Positions 49,201 to 57,042 of a stretch of DNA of 64,000 nt are shown here, piece by piece. Every line of letters begins with the position of its first letter. The stretch's first letter is position 1. The DNA is taken from assembly GCA_046483505.1 (NCBI GenBank), contig JAWODB010000123.1, positions 11,833 through 75,832 of the forward strand. The letters are read 5' to 3'. The position numbers and the translations under genes were made by a program. The notes beneath the pieces were generated by a model. The model was not told where the DNA came from. It saw only the letters and a program-made list of their open reading frames with translations, and searched no databases. This DNA is from BS750m-G62 sp046483505. GTDB taxonomy: Bacteria; Planctomycetota; Phycisphaerae; FEN-1346.

Positions 49201-50649
49201 CACGCCATGCTCGCGCGCCGGGGCAAGCGCTGCACTCACCGGAGGACAAATGCGAAACAGACACGAGGGATCACGCCCCGCCGGCGTGATTCCCACCTCC
49301 ACCGTTGCGCCTGAACCCTCGGCCAAAGGGCAGAACCGAGCCGACTCGAACACATGCCCGTCGGGAGCCGCGAGAACCAACGGGATCTCCACCGACGTCG
49401 GAGCAAATTCCAGACGCTTATCCCGATTCCGGCGCTCCTCGCCGGCAATGCGTGTCGGCTCAGGAAACTCATAAACCCGAGCAGTGGCGTCCTCATCGAA
49501 CGCCAAGAGCATCCGTTCACACCACCCCCACTCTCTGTTCACCAGAGTGTCCCGCCCGAACGCCTCGCCCGTAAGGGCTTGATGCAGGAGCACATTCCTC
49601 CTGCAAACACAGGGTCTACGGTAAGAGACGGGAGCGCGAGCAGGTGTACCGTAGTAGTCTTGCCACAAGCAGGGTCGCGAACGCTGTGCTACCTCTTTGT
49701 GGCGTCCAAGTTGACCGAGTAGTTCAAACGACTTGAATTCAAACCAGTCCTCCGCTTCCATAAACCCATCTCGTCCCCAAGAGCCTCCTTCTTTGATCCT
49801 TGCATTCGGATACCGCCGGGCAAGAGCCTCATAGCGCCGAAGCAGGTCCTCGCCCGACGCCCCGCTCGCCTCGTACGTGTGGACGTACTCGACCATCGCG
49901 TCGCCCAGCCGCGGGTGGGCCGTGTCCAGGTAGACGAACTTCTCCAGCATCCGACGCGCGTGTCCGTACCGGTGGAGAAAATAATACATCTTCCCCGTCC
50001 AGTACACCGCCTCCACGTACCCCGGGTCCTCGCGGGAGGCCTGGCGGAACTTCAGCCACCCTTCGGCATACCGGCCCTGGTCGTACAGGTCCATGCCCTC
50101 GTAAAGCGCCTTGGCCGCGGGGAGGCTGCGCGTCCAGACGGGCAGGCGCTCCAGGATCGCCGCCGCCGGCTTCTTCGAGAACCACGCGAGCAACTCCGCC
50201 GACAGGCGACGCTGGAGGTCCAGCACCTCGGCGGCCTTGCCCTCCACTTCCTTTCGCGCCACCTCCTTGCGCGAATCCACCTCCACGATCTGGCCCGTCA
50301 GGTGGATGCCGCCGTCGGTGGTGACGCGGTACACGCCCGTGACGAGGTATTCGATCTTCAGGGCCTTCCGGACCTTCCCCATCCGGTCGGGGTCGGAGGT
50401 GGCCATCTCCGGCACCCACCGCATCTCGGCGGCGAGCATCTGCATCCGGTCGCGCGCGACCACGTCCAGGTCGGCGTCCTGGACGAAGTCCGTCGCGATC
50501 CGGTCCGCCAGGCCTTTCTGGAGCCACCCCCATTCCGCCGTCTCGCTGGTCATCTGGAAGTTGAACACCGCCACGTTCGTGGCGGCGGAGGCCGGGCTTC
50601 CGGCCAGGACCACGACGGCCAGGACGGCAACAAGAGATGAGGCTTTCAT
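46210..50649 (-). CDS. Giant secreted CsgG-like/TPR/propeller protein
   Basis: 1479 residues, signal peptide at 1-22, start preceded by a GGGGGG run. Residues 23-150 match the N-terminal alpha/beta fold of CsgG and TolB (NVAVFNFQMT, GLADRIATDFVQDADLDVVA, LKIEYLVTGVYRVTTDGGIH). Residues 190-300 are TPR helices (EGMDLYDQGRYAEGWLKFRQ). The central 600-1000 region has BNR/sialidase-like blades (LVQDGRGRLWWAKADLKGG, YSSRHGYQWKRVMQLQP). The end contains beta domains (GRCQFGDRVYWVRFVDANRT). I infer a periplasmic or surface machine component; no enzyme site is clear. It is co-directional with the smaller CsgG genes and the sigma factor. Confidence 0.78.
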   Translation of the reverse strand: MKASSLVAVLAVVVLAGSPASAATNVAVFNFQMTSETAEWGWLQKGLADRIATDFVQDADLDVVARDRMQMLAAEMRWVPEMATSDPDRMGKVRKALKIEYLVTGVYRVTTDGGIHLTGQIVEVDSRKEVARKEVEGKAAEVLDLQRRLSAELLAWFSKKPAAAILERLPVWTRSLPAAKALYEGMDLYDQGRYAEGWLKFRQASREDPGYVEAVYWTGKMYYFLHRYGHARRMLEKFVYLDTAHPRLGDAMVEYVHTYEASGASGEDLLRRYEALARRYPNARIKEGGSWGRDGFMEAEDWFEFKSFELLGQLGRHKEVAQRSRPCLWQDYYGTPARAPVSYRRPCVCRRNVLLHQALTGEAFGRDTLVNREWGWCERMLLAFDEDATARVYEFPEPTRIAGEERRNRDKRLEFAPTSVEIPLVLAAPDGHVFESARFCPLAEGSGATVEVGITPAGRDPSCLFRICPPVSAALAPAREHGVFWKDLPRHCILRACCRFVAKGPTGGPVVVRGVRVEPAFRRVARPGAIDVRCADTHRFMVHVDGIFARWFPGLIGPLPPGEHRIGFLPADQGPWPETGLMTSITQLFAHGLRISPSLRACVYLPTPDKQVALRTNWETTVRVKEGEVTRLVGRLPYKEGSGWEKWKTAGVAPDYLGYDVRLHERSNCPPAVEADEQAIRVIWSQRGDLWRSVCTDEETFSPPRKLDLPLSSGWCEYAPRLIRDEAGRFLLAFLSDRDARHLRLPYISWSRDFVHWSAPVQITDETTPGHHALVQDGRGRLWWAKADLKGGIAIYSSRHGYQWKRVMQLQPAHQGAEVTSVDLLPSGGGGIEAYAAERAHKYKTTWPNLIYEYHVVRHVPSADGRGARSETVFSLPPSAVEEFVCGVTAARDTNGPALLVQLQSPLVLLRKGLYSRSLMTLLTITESETWRRWATLPSVASGPHTFVYAPGRGYLIGWVGEAPKTSPRSSYGPFVTWGPTLVPLRQACVDSTDGARKDRRALVKSREPQRYRMTGADGKVRQALRRDRTPRNRFLQQDPSKQPIGSAGSSPVGQLKWLPIPPQQSLYRPYVYLKGAEHFREPVPGDGTVNPHAVVAKVQKGETTVALAFDSKEPDAPHFDVVRIDTTGRGDFNSAPVVPRSSIQHIPAKEKYQYRFEEYGVSLSLAGRQIQAWFNLTYSTDGEEPYLGYCAGTAAEGRCQFGDRVYWVRFVDANRTLRVTDEPRVVSVYGDDRIEGDYVYIYTRGKDPVRASRGHYGQPIQADGRWWNVRVVDEGRRVTAEPYQGPLARLHLNHPFWRLVLRGRGSVISVNGGEEPVTVPAGRYTVHHYREYVSARPDSRSPNVEMHPRFTNFTPGVTVDLQEGTETAFPIGTPLRGTVRVKQKDGALSFDIRLRDCRGRGVYVQRFHTYEAHKDYDPVRIVITRQSDHRTWTFDTQWDDMGDGWKIPQGFKGTCTATAEFPSDTFRVECEPVTFTIE

Positions 50650-50684
50650 ACGTCCCCCCAGGCGTTGACGGCTGAGTGCTGCGG

Positions 50685-51797
50685 CTACTTGCCGGACGGC
50701 TTCGCGGCCTCCTTCAGGGCCTTGAGCCGCTCGGCGGCCTCGCGGGCGGCGTCCGTGCCGGGGAACCGCTCGATGAGTTTCTCGTAGACGCGGCGGGCGG
50801 CATCGTGCTTGCCGGCCTTCTCGAACATCTTGCCCAACTGCAGGTCGCTGTGGGCCCGGAGGCGGCTCTTCTCCTCATCGGTCATTGTTTCGTCGGGCGT
50901 CTCGGGCTCGGCCTCCTCTGCCGCCGCGGGAGACGCCCCTTCCTCCGTCGCACCAGGCCCGAGGCGCGGAATGCCGCTCTGTTTCTCCCCCGCGCGGGCC
51001 TCGCCGAGCAGTTTACGGACCGCCGCGGCCCGGTCGGAGTCCGGGCACCGCTGGAGGTACTTCTCCCACTCGATGGCCGCATGGGCCGGCTCCTTCAGCC
51101 GGTCGTGCGCCATGCCGCACCAGTAGTGGGCCTCCACGTAGTCGGGGTCCAGGTCCATCGTCCGCATGAACTGCATGATGGCGGCGTCCATGTTCCCGGC
51201 GTAATAGTGGCTGATGGCCTTGGCAAAGTGCAGGCTCGCCACGGGCGAGGCGTCGAGTTTGGCCGGATCGATCTCGGGCAGCGGCAGGGCCATGCCCTTG
51301 CCGAGGCCCCGCGCCAGGCCGATGGCCGTCTCCATCAGGTCCACCGGCCGGAACGCCGTCTGCCCGGCGGCCGCCACGCGCTCGGACGCGATGTCGATGG
51401 CCTGGAGGCCGGCGGTCAACTTGCCCTGCACGAGGAACAGCCGCCCCGTGAGGACGGTGTCGGCCTCCAGGAGTTTGCCCGCCGCCAGGGCGTACTCTTG
51501 CCCCGTCAGGCCCTTCAGCGAGACGGCCTGTTCCGCCGTCAGGGCGAGCAGCCGCTGCCGTTCGACCACGGTGATGTGGTCCTGCTCGGCCAGGAGGACG
51601 GCCACCAGGTCGCCGAGGCCGGCCGCGGCGGGGTCGTACTGCTCCTCTCGGGTCTCGTTCTCCAGGGGAACCGCGAAGACGGTGCGCCGGCTCTTCGCCG
51701 GCGCCGTCGCCTCCGCCGCGGAAGGCGCGGGCGCGGGCGCCGCGGCCGCGAGAAGGACGAGTGGCAGGATCCGTACGAGGGTCGTGATCGGTCTCAT
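50685..51797 (-). CDS. CsgG-like protein with TPR domain
   Basis: 370 residues. Signal peptide (LVRILPLVLLAAAAPAPAPS), then an N-terminal CsgG-type fold (TVFAVPLENETREEQYDPAA, DHITVVERQRLLALTAEQAV, AAGKLLEADTVLTGRLFL). From about 190 there are TPR helices (AKAISHYYAGNMDAAIMQFM, VEAHYWCGMAHDRLKEP). An acidic Ala/Glu spacer (GEARAGEKQSG to about 300) precedes a last TPR pair. There is no lipobox, unlike E. coli CsgG. The ATG at 51797 overlaps the stop of the upstream CsgG gene (ATGA), so translation is coupled. Confidence 0.82.
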   Translation of the reverse strand: MRPITTLVRILPLVLLAAAAPAPAPSAAEATAPAKSRRTVFAVPLENETREEQYDPAAAGLGDLVAVLLAEQDHITVVERQRLLALTAEQAVSLKGLTGQEYALAAGKLLEADTVLTGRLFLVQGKLTAGLQAIDIASERVAAAGQTAFRPVDLMETAIGLARGLGKGMALPLPEIDPAKLDASPVASLHFAKAISHYYAGNMDAAIMQFMRTMDLDPDYVEAHYWCGMAHDRLKEPAHAAIEWEKYLQRCPDSDRAAAVRKLLGEARAGEKQSGIPRLGPGATEEGASPAAAEEAEPETPDETMTDEEKSRLRAHSDLQLGKMFEKAGKHDAARRVYEKLIERFPGTDAAREAAERLKALKEAAKPSGK

Positions 51798-52960
51798 TCC
51801 TCACCCCCTTTCGCGCCCGGCGGCGCGTAGCCGACGAGCCGCCGGCCGACCGCCACGCCGAGCACGTGCCCGGCCTTCTGGAGGGCCGTCTTGCCGGCGG
51901 TGGCTTCCGAGAGGTCGACCGCCCGGCGGGTGGCGCGGTCCGCCACCAGGATGTCGCCCGTGTGCCGGTCGATGAGGTTGATCTCGGCCCGGCCCGTACA
52001 GGTCACCAGGTCGCCGGTACGGAGGGCGAATTCGCTGAACGCCTCGCCTACGACCACCACGTCCGCCCGGCGGAGGGCGTCGGGCCACGGGGCGTCGGCG
52101 TTCTTCATCCGCCGCTTCGCCCAATCGGCCAGATCGTTCTGGCCGGCGTCGACCACCTTGAACCCGCAGGCCACGAGGATGCGCTTGATCTCGGTCTCGG
52201 CCGCCGGGTCGATGACCACCACCCGCGTCAGGTGGACCTCGGGAATCACGACCGCCACCGTCGGCCGGGGCTTGTCGCCGAGGGCCTTGCGGATCGCGGC
52301 CACGGGGTCCGGCCGCGGTTCGGCGTCCGGCAGGAGACCGGGGCCCTGCTCGCGGATCAACTCGGCCACCTGTTCGGACATCTCGAAGATCGCCTCCGAC
52401 ATCTCCTTCGTCGGCTCGGCCTTGGTGATGGTGCCCTTGACCTTGCCGGTCTCGACGCCCACGACCTTCGTCACGAACATCAGGTGTTTGCCCATCGTGA
52501 AGGTCTTGCCCATGACCATGAGGCGTGCGCCGAGGAGTTTGCCGACCTCGACGGCCTTCTCGTGGTCCGTCAGGCCGCGGAGTTTGAGTTTCTGCTCCTC
52601 CAGGATCCGGTCGAGTTTGGCCCGTTCGACGAGGTCGAAGGCCTCCTCGACGCTGAGGCGGACGGTCAGGAGGTCGGCGATCTGCCGGCCGAGGTCCCGC
52701 TCGCCGGTCGTTCCGGTCTCGTAAGCGAGGATGGCGATGGTTGGCTTGGCCTTCCCTTTCGCCTCCGCCGCGGCTTCCGGCTTGGCTTCCGCCGCGGCTT
52801 CGGGCTTGACCCCGGCTGCGGCTTCCGGCTTGACCTCGGCCGCGGCTTCCGGCTTGGCCTCGGCCTTGCCGGCCTCCGCGGCGTGGGACCGGTCCGTCGC
52901 GGCCAGGCTCGGTACCATCGTTGCCAGCGCGAGCAGCGTTACGGCCAATGACCGTCTCAT
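51794..52960 (-). CDS. CsgG-domain protein with Ala/Pro/Glu/Lys-rich linker
   Basis: 388 residues. Signal peptide, then a linker of about 45 residues made of repeated EAKPEAAAE-type units (residues 28-72). The CsgG/TolB-type domain follows: IAILAYETGTTGERDLGRQI, FDLVERAKLDRILEEQKLKL, VEVGKLLGARLMVMGK. A second alpha/beta module follows (VAVVIPEVHLTRVVVIDPAA, PDALRRADVVVVGEAFSEFA). The linker could span periplasmic space or peptidoglycan. CsgG normally forms the outer-membrane pore for curli; here no curli subunit is visible. The ATG overlaps the stop of the upstream gene by 4 nt. Confidence 0.87.
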   Translation of the reverse strand: MRRSLAVTLLALATMVPSLAATDRSHAAEAGKAEAKPEAAAEVKPEAAAGVKPEAAAEAKPEAAAEAKGKAKPTIAILAYETGTTGERDLGRQIADLLTVRLSVEEAFDLVERAKLDRILEEQKLKLRGLTDHEKAVEVGKLLGARLMVMGKTFTMGKHLMFVTKVVGVETGKVKGTITKAEPTKEMSEAIFEMSEQVAELIREQGPGLLPDAEPRPDPVAAIRKALGDKPRPTVAVVIPEVHLTRVVVIDPAAETEIKRILVACGFKVVDAGQNDLADWAKRRMKNADAPWPDALRRADVVVVGEAFSEFALRTGDLVTCTGRAEINLIDRHTGDILVADRATRRAVDLSEATAGKTALQKAGHVLGVAVGRRLVGYAPPGAKGGEE

Positions 52961-54045
52961 GGCACGCCTCCTTCCACACGCGTTTCGATCGTGCCTTCCC
53001 GTATCACTCCCGGCCGCGGCGGCTTCTGCCGCCGTGCGACCCAGAGCAGCAGTTCGGCCAAAACGGCCCGTCCGACGGGATCTTCCCTCGGCCGGCCGAG
53101 GCGCGGCACCGCCGCCGCCACGACCGCCCCGTCGCCCAGGACGCGGGCCGCGACAAGCAGGCACCCCGGGCGTGCGGGACCCGCGGGCGCGGCCTCCGCC
53201 GCCGGCGCCGTCCACGCCAACCGTATCACGGGAACATCTGCACGCAAGCCAAACTCCCACGGACCGGACCCCAGATCGCCCGGCCTGAGCACCTGCCCGA
53301 AATCCCGGCCCAGCCGCACGGACTCCCCCAGCGGCGCGTCGAGGGCCACGGCGCGCAGCCCCCACCGTCGCCACGCCGGCGGCGGATTCAGCACCAGGAC
53401 GGTCAGCCCGTCGCGGACCTGCGCCTCGAGACGGGTCCAGTCGCCCCGCGCCAGCGTGGCCCCGTCGCCCAGGGCCAGGACGACCAGGTCCCCGTCGAAG
53501 GCCATCCGCTGGATGGCCGTCTCGAACGGCCCCGCCGCAAGCCCTTCGGCCGTCAGCGCCGCCTGTACCCGGCCGGAGGGATCGAAGGCTGCCGGACTCA
53601 AGGCCGCCACGCGCCGCCGCGCCGGCGCCAGCAGCGACGCCGGCCAGACGTGGAGCGGCGCGACCGTCCACCGGCCGCCGGCGCGGCACACGAGTCGGCA
53701 CGGCGTGCGATGACGGACCGCCGGCAGACCCAGCCGCACGCGCGCCGTCGCGTCCGGGCCGGGACGCACCGTCCCGCGGGCCAGCACCAGCCGCTCGTGG
53801 ACGAGCCACCATGGGACCGGTTCTCCTCCCGCCCCAACCCGGACCTTCACGTCGCTTCCGCCGAAGACGTGGACCGGCGGCCGGGCCGGCGCCGGTCGGT
53901 CGGCGGCCGCGACCCGGACGGCCGGACCGCGGGTCCGTCTCGTGTGGGGCGGCCCCACCGCGGTCGTCTCGGCCCGTACCAGGGTCGCGGCCACGCCGAC
54001 CAGCATCCAGGCCGCCGTGCGGCCTGCGCTCCGTCGCATCCGCAT
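52957..54045 (-). CDS. Secreted protein of unknown function in sigma-factor operon
   Basis: 362 residues, unusually rich in Arg, Ala, Val, Gly and Pro. A signal-like N-terminus (AAWMLVGVAATLVRAETTAV) is followed by beta-rich sequence without a family I recognise (GDLVVLALGDGATLARGDWT, GPWEFGLRADVPVIRLAW). The central TVLVLNPPPAWRRWGLR segment recalls the glutamine-amidotransferase-like fold of large planctomycete exported proteins, but the match is too weak to use. It lies between the anti-sigma candidate (36 bases upstream) and the CsgG gene (4-nt overlap), so it is probably part of the same exported system. Confidence 0.6.
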   Translation of the reverse strand: MRMRRSAGRTAAWMLVGVAATLVRAETTAVGPPHTRRTRGPAVRVAAADRPAPARPPVHVFGGSDVKVRVGAGGEPVPWWLVHERLVLARGTVRPGPDATARVRLGLPAVRHRTPCRLVCRAGGRWTVAPLHVWPASLLAPARRRVAALSPAAFDPSGRVQAALTAEGLAAGPFETAIQRMAFDGDLVVLALGDGATLARGDWTRLEAQVRDGLTVLVLNPPPAWRRWGLRAVALDAPLGESVRLGRDFGQVLRPGDLGSGPWEFGLRADVPVIRLAWTAPAAEAAPAGPARPGCLLVAARVLGDGAVVAAAVPRLGRPREDPVGRAVLAELLLWVARRQKPPRPGVIREGTIETRVEGGVP

Positions 54046-54081
54046 CGCCCGTTCCCCCCGCGGCGGGCGCGGGCGGAGGCG

Positions 54082-55002
54082 TCATCCCAGCACCCCTCCC
54101 AGCGGAAGGGCCTGACACACCACCTGCACCCGGCATCCATTGATCCGAAACTGTCCCACCTCGACGGGCCCCTGCCCGACGGCCACGCGGCCCTGCACGC
54201 CGGCGGCCCCGGCCTCCTCGCCGCCCACCGTGACGTGGACGACGGCTTCGCCGCCGCGGGTGGCGATTTCGCACGCCACCGGCCGATGGTGGAGGCTGGC
54301 TACACGGTCCAGCGCCAGGGGGCTCTGGATGCCGGCCGGGACGAGGACGTTGAACGTGCCGTGCACCTCCCCGTCGCAGCCGACCAGCCGGCACCGCACG
54401 AGCAGCGGCGACGCCTCGGCCTCGCCGCCCGCCGTCGCCGACACGTAGCCGAACCGCCCGCCGCCGTTCCCGAGGAGAATCCACGGCACCTCTTGCGGTG
54501 GCGTCCCCGCCACTTGACGCCACAGTGTCCGGAACGAGGCCAGTTCCTCCTCCGTCAGGCTCGGCAGGGTGACCGCGCGCTCGAGGCGCGCGAGGCGCTG
54601 CTCGATCCGCTGCTGCGTCCGGACGGCCGTGGCGGCCATCCACGCGCCGGCGGCGAGCATGACGACCGCCGCGGCCGCCAGGCCCCAGGCCATCCACGGC
54701 CGGCCCCGGTTCCTCCGGCCTGTTGCGGCACGCTCGTCGCCGCGCGGTGCGGCGGGCGCCGACGGGCGGGACACCTCCGCCACGACCTCGGCCATCGAGC
54801 GCGCCAGCGCCGCCTCGGCAGCCTCGTAGCCGAGGACGGTCCGGGCGCCGCGCTGAACCCGGAGCATCTCGGCCAGGAGGGCGCGCGCGGCCTGGTCGCG
54901 CGCCAGGCGCGCGAGCAGCGCCGCCCGCTCCCGCTCGTCCGTGTCGCCGCACACCAGGGCGTGCAGGCGCCGCTCCAAATCGAGGCGCTCGTCGGTTTCC
55001 AT
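54082..55002 (-). CDS. Membrane-anchored anti-sigma factor candidate
   Basis: 306 residues from the ATG at 55002. The first 75 residues are helical and charged (METDERLDLERRLHALVCGD), like the sigma-binding end of anti-sigma factors, but without the HCC zinc motif. One membrane helix lies at about 105-128 (MAWGLAAAAVVMLAAGAWMA), followed by a coiled segment (RIEQRLARLERAVTLPSLTE) and a periplasmic beta-rich domain of about 140 residues. The start codon overlaps the sigma factor stop (TGATG), which is typical for sigma/anti-sigma pairs. Function is inferred from layout and context, not from a motif. Confidence 0.75.
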   Translation of the reverse strand: METDERLDLERRLHALVCGDTDERERAALLARLARDQAARALLAEMLRVQRGARTVLGYEAAEAALARSMAEVVAEVSRPSAPAAPRGDERAATGRRNRGRPWMAWGLAAAAVVMLAAGAWMAATAVRTQQRIEQRLARLERAVTLPSLTEEELASFRTLWRQVAGTPPQEVPWILLGNGGGRFGYVSATAGGEAEASPLLVRCRLVGCDGEVHGTFNVLVPAGIQSPLALDRVASLHHRPVACEIATRGGEAVVHVTVGGEEAGAAGVQGRVAVGQGPVEVGQFRINGCRVQVVCQALPLGGVLG

Positions 55003-55685
55003 CAGTCCGCCTCCGGAAAGTGCGCCCGCAGGGCACCGGCCACGATGCGGCGGGCCCGGCTGACGCGGCTGGCGACCGTGCCCACCGGCACCTCGAGCAA
55101 CTCGGCCGCCTGTTCGTACGTGTACCCGTCCAGCACGGTGACGACGAAGGCGGCCCGCGTCGGCGCGTCCAGATCCTGAATGGCCGCGGCCACGGCCCGG
55201 GCCTCCTCGGACCGTTCGAGCCCCTCGTCCGGCCCGGGGCGGCTGTCGAGGAGAGCCCCGACCGTCCATGCGTCAAGTGGCTCGGCCCGGCGGACCGACC
55301 CGCGGCGGAACCAGTCGCGGACGCAGTTAACCAGGATCCGGTGGAGCCACGTGGTGGGGCGTGCCTGGCCGTCGAAACGGTCCCAGCGCCGCAGCGCCTG
55401 GCAGAACGTCTGCTGGGTCAGGTCGGCGGCCGTGTCGGCGTCGCACGTCAGGCGCAGCGCCGTCCGGAACAGGCGCGGGTACCATCGTTCGATCTCGGCC
55501 GGCGTCGCGGGATCCACGAAGGGTCCTGTCGCAGGGGTCCGGGTGTCCGATGCCGTCGCCGTCACTCTATCAAACGCACGAGGGGAAAAACATTTCTCGT
55601 CTTTTCGAGGGGGCGGCACACCGCGACCCGTTCGGCACCCCACGTTTTCGGCGAAGTCTCTCTCGGCTCGTGCGTTTGGTACCAT
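55002..55685 (-). CDS. ECF-type RNA polymerase sigma factor
   Basis: A sigma-70 family protein with region 2 (YPRLFRTALRLTCDADTAAD, LTQQTFCQALRRW) and region 4 (VAAAIQDLDAPTRAAFVVTV, YTYEQAAELLEVPVGTVASR). The listed ATG at 55685 gives 227 residues, but its first 60 residues lack family likeness and have no ribosome site. GTG codons at 55565 or 55517 (the latter with AGGA upstream) would give 187 or 171 residues, the normal ECF size, so the true start is probably shorter. It is the first gene of the minus-strand operon and is followed by the anti-sigma candidate. It likely drives its own operon and perhaps the divergent one. Confidence 0.9.
   Translation of the reverse strand: MVPNARAERDFAENVGCRTGRGVPPPRKDEKCFSPRAFDRVTATASDTRTPATGPFVDPATPAEIERWYPRLFRTALRLTCDADTAADLTQQTFCQALRRWDRFDGQARPTTWLHRILVNCVRDWFRRGSVRRAEPLDAWTVGALLDSRPGPDEGLERSEEARAVAAAIQDLDAPTRAAFVVTVLDGYTYEQAAELLEVPVGTVASRVSRARRIVAGALRAHFPEAD
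55571..55678. promoter_or_regulatory. 12-bp inverted repeat near the sigma factor start
   Basis: CAAACGCACGAG (55571-55582) and CTCGTGCGTTTG (55667-55678) are perfect reverse complements 84 bases apart. They lie between the two candidate starts of the sigma factor and in the divergent gap before the WD40 gene. Separate inverted words GTATCTGTAT and ATACAGAC occur at about 55790-55850. They may be operators or looped sites. Confidence 0.5.
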
Positions 55686-55863
55686 GGCGACCGTTTCGAA
55701 TCCGTCAGCCCGGTCACATCCGCCACATGACAGAGGCGGCGTTCCGAGGGCGTATCGCGCTTGCGTTTGTGACGGACGCGCGCTATTGTGTATCTGTATC
55801 CGCTCTGAAGATGGACAGGCCGGAGCTCAGCACGGGAAGAGATACAGACCGAGCGGAGGGCGA

Positions 55864-57042
55864 ATGATGAGCCGGAAACCGCCGATTGCCCTCGTGAGGC
55901 CGGTGCTGATCGTCGCCCTCGGCATGAGCCTGCACCTTTGGCAGGAGCCGCTGCATGCCGGGGGTCAGACGCAGCCGCCGCCTGCACCGTCGCAGCCGAC
56001 CGCGGGGCGCCCTCCAGCCCCGGGTGACGCGGTCGACTACAGCAAGCCCATCCCCTGCGTGCGAACGATGCTGGGGCACGACGACACGGTGTATCGCGTC
56101 GCTTTCTCGCCCAACGGGATGCAGGCGGCAAGCACCGGGCGGGATAATACGATCCGTCTCTGGGATCTGGAGACGGGCCGGGAACTGCGATGCATCGGCA
56201 CCTACGGCGCTGCCGTGGGGGCCCTTCTGTTTGCGGGCGACGGGAAGCGCGTGATCACGGGCGCAACGGATTCCACCATCCGCATGTGGGACATGGACAC
56301 CGGCCGGGAGATGTGGCGGATCGACGGGCCGCCCATGCAGCACGCCCACTGCCTGGCGTTTCTGACGGACGCCGTTCTGGCCAGTGGCTGGTGCGATGGC
56401 GTGATCCGCCTGTTCAGCCTGTCGTCGCGCCGGGAAGTCGCGCGGCTGGAGAAACACGGGCCCACCTGCATTGAGACGATGACGGCTTCACCGGACCGCG
56501 CGATGCTGGCCACGGCGGGGCGGGACCGGAAAGTCTGCCTCTGGGATTCGGCGTCGCGCAGGTGGCTGGCCGACACCGGCGATCTGTACGCCAAGCCCGC
56601 GATGGTCGGGTTTCTGGACAGCGAGCGCCTCTTGCTCATGACGGATGATCACACGATCTCCGTCTGGGAGTGGAAGGTCGGCCGCGTCACGCGGTGGGCC
56701 CAGGAGCCGATGCTCTCGGGGTTGGCCCTGGCGCCGCGAGGACGACAGTTCGTCGCGTACAGCCTCAACGACCTCGAGCAGTGGGACGCGTCGGCCGGAA
56801 AGTGTATGCGGACGGCCCGTGCCGGCCCTGGCCAACTCCATTGTGCCGAGATATCGCCCGACGGCCGCTACCTCCTTACCGCGGAGGGTGGGCGACGGTT
56901 CCTACAAGGGGGGAGGACGTTCAGGACATTTGACTTCACGTCCACCGACGCGAACTTCGTGCGTCTGTGGGACTTGCAGGCACCGAAGGTGCCGCAAACG
57001 CCTTACAGGTACCTGCCGACACAGGCACCGGATCTGCCATGA
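55864..57042 (+). CDS. Secreted WD40-repeat protein
   Basis: 392 residues. The ATG at 55864 follows GGAGGG and gives a signal peptide (IALVRPVLIVALGMSLHLW) and then a Pro/Gln linker. The rest is a WD40 propeller with at least five clear blades ending in WD or WE dipeptides: GHDDTVYRVAFSPNGMQAAS then TIRLWDLETG, STIRMWDMDTGREMW, KVCLWDSASRRWLA, HTISVWEWKVG and FVRLWDL. This is a protein-interaction platform in the periplasm or on the surface. The stop overlaps the next start (ATGA), the first of three such overlaps in this operon. Confidence 0.9.
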   Translation: MMSRKPPIALVRPVLIVALGMSLHLWQEPLHAGGQTQPPPAPSQPTAGRPPAPGDAVDYSKPIPCVRTMLGHDDTVYRVAFSPNGMQAASTGRDNTIRLWDLETGRELRCIGTYGAAVGALLFAGDGKRVITGATDSTIRMWDMDTGREMWRIDGPPMQHAHCLAFLTDAVLASGWCDGVIRLFSLSSRREVARLEKHGPTCIETMTASPDRAMLATAGRDRKVCLWDSASRRWLADTGDLYAKPAMVGFLDSERLLLMTDDHTISVWEWKVGRVTRWAQEPMLSGLALAPRGRQFVAYSLNDLEQWDASAGKCMRTARAGPGQLHCAEISPDGRYLLTAEGGRRFLQGGRTFRTFDFTSTDANFVRLWDLQAPKVPQTPYRYLPTQAPDLP

